Assembly: GCF_030068505.1 (NCBI RefSeq)
Contig: NZ_JAQOSO010000002.1
Coordinates: 26,089 to 90,088, forward strand
Source: Roseofilum capinflatum BLCC-M114
Lineage (GTDB): Bacteria > Cyanobacteriota > Cyanobacteriia > Cyanobacteriales > Desertifilaceae
DNA: 64,000 nt
Direction: 5' to 3'
The notes under the pieces were generated by a model. That model made no database searches. It saw only the letters and a list, made by a program, of their open reading frames with translations, and was not told the DNA's origin. Made by a program: the position numbers and the translations under genes. Below, in pieces: positions 52,388 to 61,367 of this stretch. The first letter of the stretch is position 1. Each line of letters opens with the position of its first letter.

Positions 52388-53350
52388 ATGGGAAAGTTGT
52401 TCAAGAAGCGATCGCAAACTGTCTTGAATCAATTAGCTATAGAAAACTTTCCCAAAATTGGCTCGACTAATCCTCCGAATTCCCCCATGATTTTCGCGCG
52501 TCATGAGACCTTTCATCCTCGCTTTGGTTGGCTCAAAAAAGGTTTTGATTGTGCCCAAGAAGATGATAAGGTGTTTCTGGCAGAGGATGCCACCATTCGG
52601 TTGGGTGTGGGCAAAAACATGGTACGCTCAATTCGCTATTGGTGTGGTGCGTTTAAGATTTTAGCAAACGATCAACCCACAGGGTTTGGTGAACAGCTTT
52701 TGGCAGAAAAGGGTTGGGATACCTACCTCGAAGATCCGGCTTCTTTGTGGCTTTTGCATTGGCAGTTCTTGAAAGCTCCTTGCTCAGGAACAGCTTGGGA
52801 AGCGATTTTTAATGGATTTCGTATGGTTGAATTTAGCCCAGAAAACTTGTTTAATTATCTGGTTGACTATCGCGATCGCCAGAGTTCTAAAATTGCGGAC
52901 TCTTCCCTGCGTAAAGATGTGAGTTGTTTGTTAAGAATGTATGTAGAACAGCCTTCTCGATCTTTCCAGGGGGAAGACTCTCTCGATTGTCCGTTTGCGG
53001 AATTAGGCTTGATTCATCGGGTGGGAGAGTCTAAATATTATACGTTTCGGATTGGCTATAAACCCAGTTTACCAGAGGCTATAATTGTTTATGCTTGTCT
53101 TGATTATGCGGCGCAAAAAGAGTCTTCGGCGCGTACTATTGCTCTGGCTAATCTGCTCTATGATGTGGGTAGTCCGGGTTTGGTTTTTAAGCTGACTGAG
53201 AGCGTGATTTGTAGGGCGATTGAACAGGTGAGCCGTCAGTTTAAGAAGATTCAGATTACGGATGTGGCAGGTAAGTTACAATTGGCGTTTGATGATGAAC
53301 CACAAAGCCTAGCTTTTAGCATCCTTCAAACTTATTATGATGCTCGGTAA
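52388..53350 (+). CDS. DUF4007-family protein
   Basis: 320 residues matching DUF4007: FARHETFHPRFGWLKKGFD near residue 38, VRLGVGKNMV-like RLGVGKNMVRSIRYWCGAF and an FxLTE-type C-terminal part (VFKLTESVICRAIEQV). It is predicted soluble and has no catalytic motif I recognise. From memory, DUF4007 genes occur in defence clusters with PAPS-reductase-like enzymes, cysteine desulfurases and large P-loop ATPases, which fits the genes that follow. It is the first gene of the plus-strand series; the next begins 10 bases after its stop. Confidence 0.82.
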   Translation: MGKLFKKRSQTVLNQLAIENFPKIGSTNPPNSPMIFARHETFHPRFGWLKKGFDCAQEDDKVFLAEDATIRLGVGKNMVRSIRYWCGAFKILANDQPTGFGEQLLAEKGWDTYLEDPASLWLLHWQFLKAPCSGTAWEAIFNGFRMVEFSPENLFNYLVDYRDRQSSKIADSSLRKDVSCLLRMYVEQPSRSFQGEDSLDCPFAELGLIHRVGESKYYTFRIGYKPSLPEAIIVYACLDYAAQKESSARTIALANLLYDVGSPGLVFKLTESVICRAIEQVSRQFKKIQITDVAGKLQLAFDDEPQSLAFSILQTYYDAR

Positions 53351-53360
53351 GGGAGAACCC

Positions 53361-56300
53361 ATGAGTCAGACTGTTTTATCCGATTATTTTCAGGTCTATC
53401 GGCGTTATTATCGCTCGGTAAGTTTGGAGCGAGATATTGAAAAAGCAGAGGCAATTCAAGGCTATATTTTTACGGAGCGTTCTGCGTCTACTTTGGAGCG
53501 AATTGCCTTGGCTCTAACGGCGGAAGGCTCTCATCAATCTTGGACGTTAACGGGGGTTTATGGGTCGGGAAAATCGGCGTTTGCTCACTATGTGGCTGGG
53601 TTATGCCACCCGAAAGAGAGTGCAATTCAAGCAGAAGCGATCGCCATTGCACAGGAGGCGTTTGGGGAGAATTCGCCAGTGATGGAGGCGATCGCCCAAT
53701 TGCCCGATCGCGGTTTTGTGATTGCAGTTGCCACAGGACGCAGTGAACCCCTGAGTTGGACGATCGCCCGTGGTTTGGCTTTAGGAGCGGAACGGTTTTG
53801 GCAAGGGAAGAGGCGAAAACCGGAGATTTTGATGCAGTTGAATGATTGGCAATTTGCCGCCGATGAGGGCAAGTGTGAAATAAGCGATCGCCAACTTGTG
53901 CAAGCGCTGCAAACAGTGGCTCGTGAAGCGAATACCCCGATTTTATTGGTTCTGGATGAACTGGGCAAAAATCTAGAGTTTGCCAGCACGAACAAGGGGG
54001 TGAGCGATTTATATTTGTTGCAACAAATTGCCGAGCTTCGGTCTGATCCTGAGCAACAGGTCTATTTATTAGGGTTGCTCCATCAATCCTTTGCTGGTTA
54101 TGGCGATCGCCTGAGCAGCAGTGAGCAGAACGAATGGATTAAAATTCAAGGGCGCTTTGAAGATATTCCCTTTACCGACTCCCCTAGTCAAATAACGCGG
54201 TTGATCGGTCAGGCAATTGATACTCGTGAGGCCGAGCCAATATCCTGCGGTGTTCATCAGTGGGCAGAGGAATGGTGTTCAGTTTTGGCTGGGGTGTTGT
54301 CAGAGGAGGACATTAAAGCGGGATTAATCGAAAAAACCTATCCTTTGCATCCCTTAACCGCTCTGGTGTTGCCCTTGCTCTGTACCCGCTATGCTCAGAA
54401 TGACCGCTCTTTATTTACGTTTTTAACCAGTGATGAACCCTATGGGTTTCAGAGGTTTTTAGAGACTACAGAATTTGACCGGTCAAGCGATCGCTTTCCG
54501 ACGCTGAAACTGTATCAACTCTATGATTATTTTGTGGAAAATGTGACTGGGTTAACCTCGCGGTTTAATTTACAGCGTTGGGTGGAAATTCAAGGTTTAA
54601 TTCAGGATGCACAAGACCGCTCTCCAGACACGCTAAAACTGCTGAAAACCATTGGTATTTTTAATTTGGTCACTTCGACGGGAGGCTTGCGGGCGAGTCG
54701 AGATCTCGTAGCTCTGGCTTTATGCGATCGCCCTAGGGAGGATCGAGAGCAGTGGCAAACGGCGATCGCCAAGTTACAGAAGCAAGGGTTGATTACCTAC
54801 CGCAGACAGGTGGAGGAATTGCGGATTTGGGAAGGCTCTGATTTTAATGTGGAAGTGGCGATCGATGATGAAATAGAAAAAGACCGCTCTTCTTTACTGG
54901 AGCTGCTCAGTCAAGTTTACCCCTTAAAACCTCTGGTGGCTCAACGTCACTATACCAAAACGGGAACCCTGCGCTATTTTGAGCGCCAATATGGGGATCA
55001 GTCCACGAATTTACAGGAGTTGAGTTGCACCCTAGACAGTTATGATGGCTTGATTCTCTATTGGTTAGGGCCTGAATTTCCCCCGGTTATCCCGGATAAA
55101 GTTGCCCAGAATAAACCCTTAGTGGTGGTGAAGGTGCATCAGTTAGACGAGCTGGGGATGCGGGGGCGAGAATTTAGGGCGCTGGAGAGGGTTAAACAGG
55201 CTCCGGAATTGCAAAATGATGGGGTGGCGCGACGGGAGGTCAAACACCGCCGCATTGAGGCGAAACGGTTGTTAGATGAAAGCTTTGCTAAGTCTCTTGC
55301 TTGGTTGGGGAATCAAGAGTGCTGGGTTGCTGGAGAATGGGTGAGCATTGGCCGAGACCGACAGTTTCAGTCTAAATTATCTGATTTGTGCGATCGCATC
55401 TACCATCGAGGACTGAAGCTCGACAATGAGTTAATTAATCGTCGGCAATTAACCGGTCAAGGGGTGAAAGCGCGGAGAGTTTTAATTTCGGCCATGATTG
55501 AAAAGTCCTCCCAAGAGCGGTTAGGGTTCACGGGATATGGGCCGGAAGTGGCGATTTATTATTCGGTGTTGGAAACTACAGGGATTCATCGGCAAGAGGA
55601 CGGAGTATGGGATTTTTATCCCCCGGATCAGGAGTCGGGAGTGTATACCCTCTGGAGAGCCATTGAAGAGTTTTGTTTTTCGGCTCACGAGTCTCAAAAA
55701 TCTCTGGATTTACTGGGGCAAGAATTACAACATCCTCCCTTTGGGATTAAGCAAGGGGTGATTCCGGTGTTGTTGGCGGCGGTTTTGTTGTATCACAGTG
55801 ATGATGTGGGCATTTATCGGGATGGGACGTTTATCCCGATGTTGGGTGTGGAGCATTTTGAATTGTTGCTGAAAAATCCTGGCCGCTTTGGGGTGAAGTA
55901 TTTTCAGATTGTCGGGTTGCGATCGCAGGTCTTCAAAGAGTTACAATCGATTTTTAGTTCTCCCCAACTCCAGGCGAATCAATCTTTGCGTAATGCGTCC
56001 CTGTTGGCGGTGGCTAAACCCTTGTTGAGTTTTGTGGCTCAGTTACCGAAATATACGCGATCGACGGGGCGTTTAAGTGCAGGAGCGCGGCAGGTGTTAC
56101 AGGCGTTGCAAGAGGCCCAGGAACCTGACGATTTATTGTTTAATTCTTTGCCAAAAGCCTGCGGTTTATCCCCAATTACGTTTACGGATGAACTGGATCA
56201 AGACCTGGCCACGGCGAAGGTTTATCGCCAGAAGTTGGTGCAAGCTTTGCACGAAATTCAAACCGCCTATGATCGCCTATTGAGTGAGTTTCGGCAACGG

Positions 56301-56876
56301 CTCCATGAGGGATTTGGTGTCCGGGATGAGGATAAGGTGCGGGATGATTTAGCCACTCGTGCCCGTGTTTTAATCGGGCGCTGTGTGGAGTCGTCTTTGA
56401 AGCGGTTTCTTCTCGCGGCGGTGGATGAGCAGAAGTCGGATCAGCAGTGGTTGGAGAGCGTGGTAATGATTATAGCCGACAAACCGCCGCGATCGCTCAC
56501 GGATGGAGATGTAACCCAGTTTGAGATGACCTTAAGCGATTTAGTGCGCCGGTTCAAGAATCTGGAGAGCCTGCAAAAAGATGTGGACGCTCAGAGTTCA
56601 GAGTTTACAGCCAAGCGCATCACCGTCACTGAGTCCGATGGTCGAGAAGTTCATCAGGTAGTTTGGCTCGATCGCGAACCCAATCAGCAACTACAAGCTT
56701 TAGTGCAAAAAACCCTAGAGTTAGAAGAATTGAAGGATAATCCCAAACTCCAGAGAGCCTTTATTGCTAAACTGAGCGAACAGGTGTTCGGTGAAACTGT
56801 TACAGAGAGTAACATTAAACCACAAAGAAAACGAAAAAAGCGTAAACCTAAAGATAAACCCGATCAAGTCCTATAG
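53361..56876 (+). CDS. Large P-loop ATPase of a predicted defence operon
   Basis: 1171 residues. An AAGGGAGA ribosome-binding site before the ATG at 53361 (MSQTVLSDYF) decides the start over an earlier ATG at 53337. Walker A is GVYGSGKSA (65-73), and Walker B ILLVLDELGKNLEFAS (about 195). QVYLLGLLHQSF and RFEDIPFTDSPSQI follow. The remainder, largely helical, resembles the big ATPases of BREX/Pgl-type systems (BrxC/PglY size and layout), without a proven match. A Lys/Arg-rich tail (RKRKKRKPKDK) may contact nucleic acid. The next gene starts 9 bases after the stop. Confidence 0.75.
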   Translation: MSQTVLSDYFQVYRRYYRSVSLERDIEKAEAIQGYIFTERSASTLERIALALTAEGSHQSWTLTGVYGSGKSAFAHYVAGLCHPKESAIQAEAIAIAQEAFGENSPVMEAIAQLPDRGFVIAVATGRSEPLSWTIARGLALGAERFWQGKRRKPEILMQLNDWQFAADEGKCEISDRQLVQALQTVAREANTPILLVLDELGKNLEFASTNKGVSDLYLLQQIAELRSDPEQQVYLLGLLHQSFAGYGDRLSSSEQNEWIKIQGRFEDIPFTDSPSQITRLIGQAIDTREAEPISCGVHQWAEEWCSVLAGVLSEEDIKAGLIEKTYPLHPLTALVLPLLCTRYAQNDRSLFTFLTSDEPYGFQRFLETTEFDRSSDRFPTLKLYQLYDYFVENVTGLTSRFNLQRWVEIQGLIQDAQDRSPDTLKLLKTIGIFNLVTSTGGLRASRDLVALALCDRPREDREQWQTAIAKLQKQGLITYRRQVEELRIWEGSDFNVEVAIDDEIEKDRSSLLELLSQVYPLKPLVAQRHYTKTGTLRYFERQYGDQSTNLQELSCTLDSYDGLILYWLGPEFPPVIPDKVAQNKPLVVVKVHQLDELGMRGREFRALERVKQAPELQNDGVARREVKHRRIEAKRLLDESFAKSLAWLGNQECWVAGEWVSIGRDRQFQSKLSDLCDRIYHRGLKLDNELINRRQLTGQGVKARRVLISAMIEKSSQERLGFTGYGPEVAIYYSVLETTGIHRQEDGVWDFYPPDQESGVYTLWRAIEEFCFSAHESQKSLDLLGQELQHPPFGIKQGVIPVLLAAVLLYHSDDVGIYRDGTFIPMLGVEHFELLLKNPGRFGVKYFQIVGLRSQVFKELQSIFSSPQLQANQSLRNASLLAVAKPLLSFVAQLPKYTRSTGRLSAGARQVLQALQEAQEPDDLLFNSLPKACGLSPITFTDELDQDLATAKVYRQKLVQALHEIQTAYDRLLSEFRQRLHEGFGVRDEDKVRDDLATRARVLIGRCVESSLKRFLLAAVDEQKSDQQWLESVVMIIADKPPRSLTDGDVTQFEMTLSDLVRRFKNLESLQKDVDAQSSEFTAKRITVTESDGREVHQVVWLDREPNQQLQALVQKTLELEELKDNPKLQRAFIAKLSEQVFGETVTESNIKPQRKRKKRKPKDKPDQVL

Positions 56877-56885
56877 CAAACCTAC

Positions 56886-57545
56886 ATGAGTGATATAACG
56901 ATTGCCCCTCATCCCCCAGACCCTGCCCTGAGCGAAGTCGAAGGGGAGCAGCACTTTAACTTAGTGCAGACAGTAGATCCTGATTTTTTTACAGAATGGC
57001 AGGTTGACTTACCCCAGTTAACCGAGACAGAAAAAGCAGAACTCGATCGCATTAAAGCTAGATATCGTTATCATGGCGCTCAGGGAAATCTGGCTGAAGG
57101 ATTAGTGAATTTAGTCGTTTTATCTCCCTTGTTAGAATTGGCAGGATTTTACGATCCGCCGTTTCAAATGCAAGCAGAAGTTCCTGTTGAAGTCAATACA
57201 TCCGTGGCTGTGAGTGAAGGGGCTGAGGAAGTCTTACGCGGTAGAATTGACTTTTTAGTGATCTCCCAAGGAATCTGGATCGCAGTATTAGAATCGAAAA
57301 GTAGCCAACTGAATCTCGATACAGCAATTCCTCAAACTCTTGCCTATATGATGGCAAATCCCGATCCAGGGAAACCGGTATTTGCAATGGTAACCAATGG
57401 TCGAGAATTCTTTTTCCTCAAGCTCAGTGGTCAAGGAATGCGACAATATGATATTTCTCGCAGTTTTTCCCTGTTGCCTTTACGGAATGAATTGTATGAA
57501 GTGCTGAGGGTTTTGAAAAATCTAGAACCCAAGATCAAGCCATAA
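56886..57545 (+). CDS. PD-(D/E)XK protein resembling type I restriction R-subunit N-domain
   Basis: 219 residues. After a variable N-terminus (1-25), the domain has RGRIDFLVISQGIWIAVLESKSS (read in parts) with Asp122, Glu136 and Lys138 as the PD-(D/E)XK triad, then FAMVTNGREFFFLKL. There is no helicase part, so it is a stand-alone nuclease domain, of a kind common in cyanobacteria. PALSEVEGEQ at residues 13-22 is encoded by a dispersed repeat. It lies within the DUF4007 series and is its first candidate nuclease. Confidence 0.78.
   Translation: MSDITIAPHPPDPALSEVEGEQHFNLVQTVDPDFFTEWQVDLPQLTETEKAELDRIKARYRYHGAQGNLAEGLVNLVVLSPLLELAGFYDPPFQMQAEVPVEVNTSVAVSEGAEEVLRGRIDFLVISQGIWIAVLESKSSQLNLDTAIPQTLAYMMANPDPGKPVFAMVTNGREFFFLKLSGQGMRQYDISRSFSLLPLRNELYEVLRVLKNLEPKIKP
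56927..56945. repeat. Dispersed repeat fragment (CCTGAGCGAAGTCGAAGGG) in frame
   Basis: This sequence encodes ALSEVEG and belongs to a widespread bacterial repeat that often yields LSEVEG peptides when it falls in coding DNA. It sits in the nonconserved N-terminus of the nuclease-like protein. Confidence 0.6.
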
Positions 57546-57642
57546 TTAAGAAAAATGGGGTGATCTCCAAATTGGATCAAATAAAAATGAAAAACTTTTT
57601 AGTCCTGATTTCAGTCACTCTCAGTTAGAATTAATTCACTTT

Positions 57643-58800
57643 ATGTATCAATTACCGGATTCTAGTCAACTCAATATCGCCGCACTATCGGGGTTATTCA
57701 ACTCAACTACCAATTCTTATAAGTATTTATGGTTTTTGTCGATCCTGGATATCCTCAAAAGACGGGATTTTGATCCGACAGAATCAGTTAGCTTTCGAGA
57801 ACTGGTAATTGAGATGTTGGCGAATGCCTGGTACGCTCATCAATACTTTAAGCTTTCGTTTGGGACACAAGATCAGATCGCCAATAAATTAGATGCTCTT
57901 GAATTGGAGATTACCGATCCAATTTTACGATTTACCGATACGGATAAACAGTTATTGCGTCAAACGATTGCAGCGCAAAATATAGATGATATTGTGGCTT
58001 TTATCAGTCGTTATGTTCCCTATCGGTTAATCCGGCCTTTTTTCGGGCAAGAGATGAGAGGAGTAAAAGATTATGAAGTCAATGGCCGAATCATTCAGTT
58101 AGCGAAAGCAGAGTTTAATCTCAAAAATCCTTTATATTGCTTTGATGCTGAAGAACAAAAAGATTGTAATGCCATTGTTTTACATCCGGATTGGGTCAAA
58201 TATATTCAGGATAATTACGCGATCGTTCGAGGCTGGATCTCGTGGGAATGGTTGAAGTATATGCAGGCACGTAACCCGAATATTCCCAATGTGGTGAATA
58301 AGCTGTTTATGCCTCAGCAACGAGATTCACTGACGCAACAAAAGAATTACTGGAAAACGGTTTTAACCAATCAAGAAGTTAACTGTATTTACTCTCAAAC
58401 TCGATTAGATCCAAATCAAATTTCTTTAGATCATTATTTGCCTTGGTCATTTGTTGCTCACGATCGCCTTTGGAATCTGATTCCGACCCTGCCCTCGGTT
58501 AATTCGGCTAAGTCTAATCACTTGCCTGCGCCAGAATATTTTGATGAATTTGTTGCATTACAACATTTAGGGCTAACGGTCTCTCACCAGAACTATCCCA
58601 GAGACAAATGGCTCAAGTATACTGAGTCTTTTATTGCTGAACTCAAAGTCAGTCAGGGCGAGGATTTATTAAACTTAGAGATTTTAAGCCATGCTTATGA
58701 ACGCACCATCAACCCTTTGATCGGTTTAGCGAGTTTACAAGGATTTAGCCAGGGATGGGTGTATGACAATGAAGCAAAAAGACCAAGCCATTTACCTTGA
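57643..58800 (+). CDS. HNH-domain protein
   Basis: 385 residues. The N-terminal two thirds (1-240) is helical and unfamiliar, with KYLWFLSILDILKRR near the start. An HNH nuclease module lies at about 250-300: NCIYSQTRL, ISLDHYLPWSF (first His), WNLIPTLPSVNSAKSNHLP (Asn and final His/Asn). Only one zinc-type Cys remains in the first strand. No strong ribosome-binding site precedes the ATG at 57643, which follows a 97-base gap. Its last 38 bases overlap the next gene, so it is coupled to the cysteine desulfurase. Confidence 0.75.
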   Translation: MYQLPDSSQLNIAALSGLFNSTTNSYKYLWFLSILDILKRRDFDPTESVSFRELVIEMLANAWYAHQYFKLSFGTQDQIANKLDALELEITDPILRFTDTDKQLLRQTIAAQNIDDIVAFISRYVPYRLIRPFFGQEMRGVKDYEVNGRIIQLAKAEFNLKNPLYCFDAEEQKDCNAIVLHPDWVKYIQDNYAIVRGWISWEWLKYMQARNPNIPNVVNKLFMPQQRDSLTQQKNYWKTVLTNQEVNCIYSQTRLDPNQISLDHYLPWSFVAHDRLWNLIPTLPSVNSAKSNHLPAPEYFDEFVALQHLGLTVSHQNYPRDKWLKYTESFIAELKVSQGEDLLNLEILSHAYERTINPLIGLASLQGFSQGWVYDNEAKRPSHLP

Positions 58801-59935
58801 TTATCAGGCGACGACCCCGGTCGATCGCCGGATCACCGATCGCATCCTCCAAACCATGACCACCAGCTTCGGCAACCCTAGCAGCATCGATCATAGCTAT
58901 GGTGACCAAGCTGCAAAAGCCGTCAAAAGAGCGCGTAAACAAATCGCTCACCTCGTCCATGCTGCCCCCAAAGATATCATCTTCACCTCTGGAGCCACCG
59001 AAAGCATCAATCTAGCCATTCAAGGGCACTTTCCCAAATGTACGGGTTTTTCTCCAGCTCGTCTCATTGTTTCTCCCGTGGAACACAAAGCCGTTTTAGA
59101 CACCTGTCAAGCCATAGAAGACGATGGACTCGCTGAAATTGAGTGGCTCAAAGTCGATCGCCAAGCGCGAATTGACCTAGACCATCTCGAACACCTCTGT
59201 TCCCAGGGGGCTGCTCTCCTGTGCCTGATGGCAGCCAATAACGAAGTCGGCAACATTTACCCCCTAGAAACCATTGGTGAAATTGTCAAACAATACTCCA
59301 TCCCCTGGTTCTGTGATGGCTCTCAAGCCGTGGGTAAAATTCCCATCCACTTTTCCGACTGGGGAATGACCTATCTGGCCATTTCCGGTCATAAACTCTA
59401 CGCTCCCAAAGGCATTGGTGCATTAGTCATCCGTCCCCGTTATTCCCTCTATTCCCTGCTCCATGGGGGAGCGCAAGAGCGAGAAATCCGTCCCGGAACC
59501 CTGAATACTCCCGGTATCGTTGGCTTAGGAGAAGCCTGTGCCTTACGGGAGCAGGAAATGGAACAAGATGAAACCAAAATCGCCCAAAATCGCGATCGCC
59601 TGCAAGCCCTGCTCACCCAACACATCCCCAACCTCCGCATCAACGGCGACCTCAACCACCGTTTAGCCGGAAATCTCCATATTTCCGTCCCGAATATCCC
59701 CAACAGCGCCATCATCGCCCGCATCCGTAACCAACTCGCCATCTCCACCGGAGCCGCTTGTGCCTCCGGAACCCCAGCCCCCTCCCACGTCCTGCGAGCC
59801 ATGCAACTACCAGAGCCAGAAATGGACGGAGCGCTGCGAATCAGCCTCGGTAAATTTACCACAGAAACCGAGAGCGATCGCGCTGCCTCCATTCTCATCG
59901 ATGCTATTACCCAACTAAACCAACTCTTGAATTAA
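58763..59935 (+). CDS. Cysteine desulfurase (NifS/IscS/DndA type)
   Basis: PLP enzyme of 390 residues removing sulfur from cysteine. YLDYQATTPVDRRI, FTSGATESINLAI, the PLP lysine in SGHKLYAPKGIG (Lys211) and the active-site cysteine in STGAACASGTPAPSHVL (Cys333) are all present, so it should be active. It begins inside the HNH gene (38-base overlap; ATGs at 58763 and 58769), and the operon ends here. Such enzymes supply sulfur in housekeeping Fe-S assembly, but also in DNA phosphorothioation (DndA, SspA). Coupling to nucleases and DUF4007 favours the second kind of role. Confidence 0.88.
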   Translation: MTMKQKDQAIYLDYQATTPVDRRITDRILQTMTTSFGNPSSIDHSYGDQAAKAVKRARKQIAHLVHAAPKDIIFTSGATESINLAIQGHFPKCTGFSPARLIVSPVEHKAVLDTCQAIEDDGLAEIEWLKVDRQARIDLDHLEHLCSQGAALLCLMAANNEVGNIYPLETIGEIVKQYSIPWFCDGSQAVGKIPIHFSDWGMTYLAISGHKLYAPKGIGALVIRPRYSLYSLLHGGAQEREIRPGTLNTPGIVGLGEACALREQEMEQDETKIAQNRDRLQALLTQHIPNLRINGDLNHRLAGNLHISVPNIPNSAIIARIRNQLAISTGAACASGTPAPSHVLRAMQLPEPEMDGALRISLGKFTTETESDRAASILIDAITQLNQLLN

Positions 59936-60049
59936 ACTCTAGAGATGGGGCTGTAAAGAGCGATCAAGATAAGATAAAGAGCAAGCGAGCGAGACGCTCG
60001 CACTCCTCAGAATCCAAGATCCATTGTTTCCGCGATCGCCGACATGAAA

Positions 60050-60082
60050 ATTGTTAATTGTTCATTGTTAATTATTCATTGA
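60050..60082. repeat. Degenerate TTGTTAA-family heptamers
   Basis: TTGTTAATTGTTCATTG, then TTAATTATTCATTG, directly before the M23-protein start at 60088. The frame runs open through it to 60058, which explains an apparent N-terminal extension that should be ignored. Confidence 0.75.
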
Positions 60083-60087
60083 TATCT

Positions 60088-61119
60088 ATGAAACTCCCCA
60101 AACTGAACCGTATACCCACCATAGTGCTGATCCTTCTAGGCGTAATCCTCTTTACCAGTTGTAGCCTGTTAAACGGCAATAGTAACGCCCAAACCCAAAC
60201 CTGGCCGAAATTCGCCCAACCCATTCAGTGTTCTCTAGGGGATGACTGTTATATTCTCCGCTATGTAGACCGCGATCCGGGGCCGGGGGCTGTGGATGTG
60301 GGATGCGGTCGGATGACGGAGGATGGCCACTCTGGAACGGATTTTGGGATTCCGGATGAGTGGGTGATGCAACAAGGTGTACCGGTGCTTGCCTCTGCTC
60401 CGGGTCGGGTGTTGCGGGTACGGGATGGGGTCGAAGATCGGCGGATTACCTCTCAGGCAGAGTTAGAAGCCATTGAAGGTATGAATTGTGGTAATGGTAT
60501 GGTCATCGATCATGGTCAGGGTTGGGAGACTCAATATTGTCATTTACGCCAGGGAAGTGTGGCAGTCCAACCGGGAACGGAGGTCAAAACAGGCACGGTA
60601 TTAGGTATGGTGGGGTCTTCGGGTGAGTCTTCCTTTCCCCATGTCCATTTAACGGTGCGCTATCAGGGGAATGTGGTCGATCCCTTTGTGGGGCCGGAAG
60701 CGGGGCCGGGCTGTAATGTTTCGGGGACTTCTCTGTGGAGTACGGAGATTGAGTATCAACCCACGGGGTTAATTCGGGCTGGGTTTGCCAGTGAAGTGCC
60801 CGATCTCGATCGCGTGTGGTCGGGTGAGTTTCGCCAAGAGCAGTTATCTTTGCAGGGAGAGGCCTTGGTGTTTTGGGTGCATGGGTTCGGAGTCTTGGAA
60901 GGGGACGAGGAATACTTGCGGGTAGTCGATCCCCAGGGTCAGACGATCGCCGAAAACAAGACTGTTCGCGATCGCCCCAACCGCATCATTTTAGCCTATG
61001 CGGGAAAAAGAAACACCCGCGATCGGCCCCTCATCCCCGGCACTTGGCGCGGTGAATATCAACTTAAACGGGGCAATACCACCCTGATTAATGTCACTGA
61101 AACCATTGAAGTCCAATAA
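60088..61119 (+). CDS. M23 (LytM-type) peptidase-domain protein
   Basis: 343 residues from the ATG at 60088. A hydrophobic signal (IPTIVLILLGVILFTSCSLL) ends in Ser-Cys and may be a weak lipoprotein signal. The M23 fold is at about 60-225: GHSGTDFG (zinc His and Asp), YCHLRQGSVAVQPGTEVKTG, GMVGSSGESSFPHVHLTV (HxH). It probably cleaves or binds peptidoglycan in the periplasm. The C-terminal 115 residues form an all-beta accessory domain with no known relative. The peptidase histidines are intact, so it may be active. Confidence 0.88.
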   Translation: MKLPKLNRIPTIVLILLGVILFTSCSLLNGNSNAQTQTWPKFAQPIQCSLGDDCYILRYVDRDPGPGAVDVGCGRMTEDGHSGTDFGIPDEWVMQQGVPVLASAPGRVLRVRDGVEDRRITSQAELEAIEGMNCGNGMVIDHGQGWETQYCHLRQGSVAVQPGTEVKTGTVLGMVGSSGESSFPHVHLTVRYQGNVVDPFVGPEAGPGCNVSGTSLWSTEIEYQPTGLIRAGFASEVPDLDRVWSGEFRQEQLSLQGEALVFWVHGFGVLEGDEEYLRVVDPQGQTIAENKTVRDRPNRIILAYAGKRNTRDRPLIPGTWRGEYQLKRGNTTLINVTETIEVQ

Positions 61120-61367
61120 TACAGCGCAAGGTGCTGTATAGCAAACCTAAATAAGTTACAGCGCTTCGCGCTGTGATGGGGGGATGGGGGGAACAAACAG
61201 CAGACTCGGTAGCACTTTGAGCCATTTTAGCTATCGTTAAAAACAGTCATTAATGTACCTCATAGCAAGGGAAACTGCTGTAAGTCCCTCTCCCGTGGGA
61301 GAGGGATTGAGGGAGAGGGCATTTCCAGTTACACAACTCATTGAGACTAGCTATATCCGCGAAGCTA
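61120..61367. other. Repeat-filled intergenic region between M23 gene and mnmG
   Basis: Holds two TACAGCGC-family palindromes (61120-61140 ATACAGCGCAAGGTGCTGTAT; 61155-61175) and one CCCTCTCCCGTGGGAGAGGG hairpin repeat (about 61286-61320). Both flanking genes are convergent, so the hairpins may serve as terminators, though no T-run follows. Confidence 0.7.
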
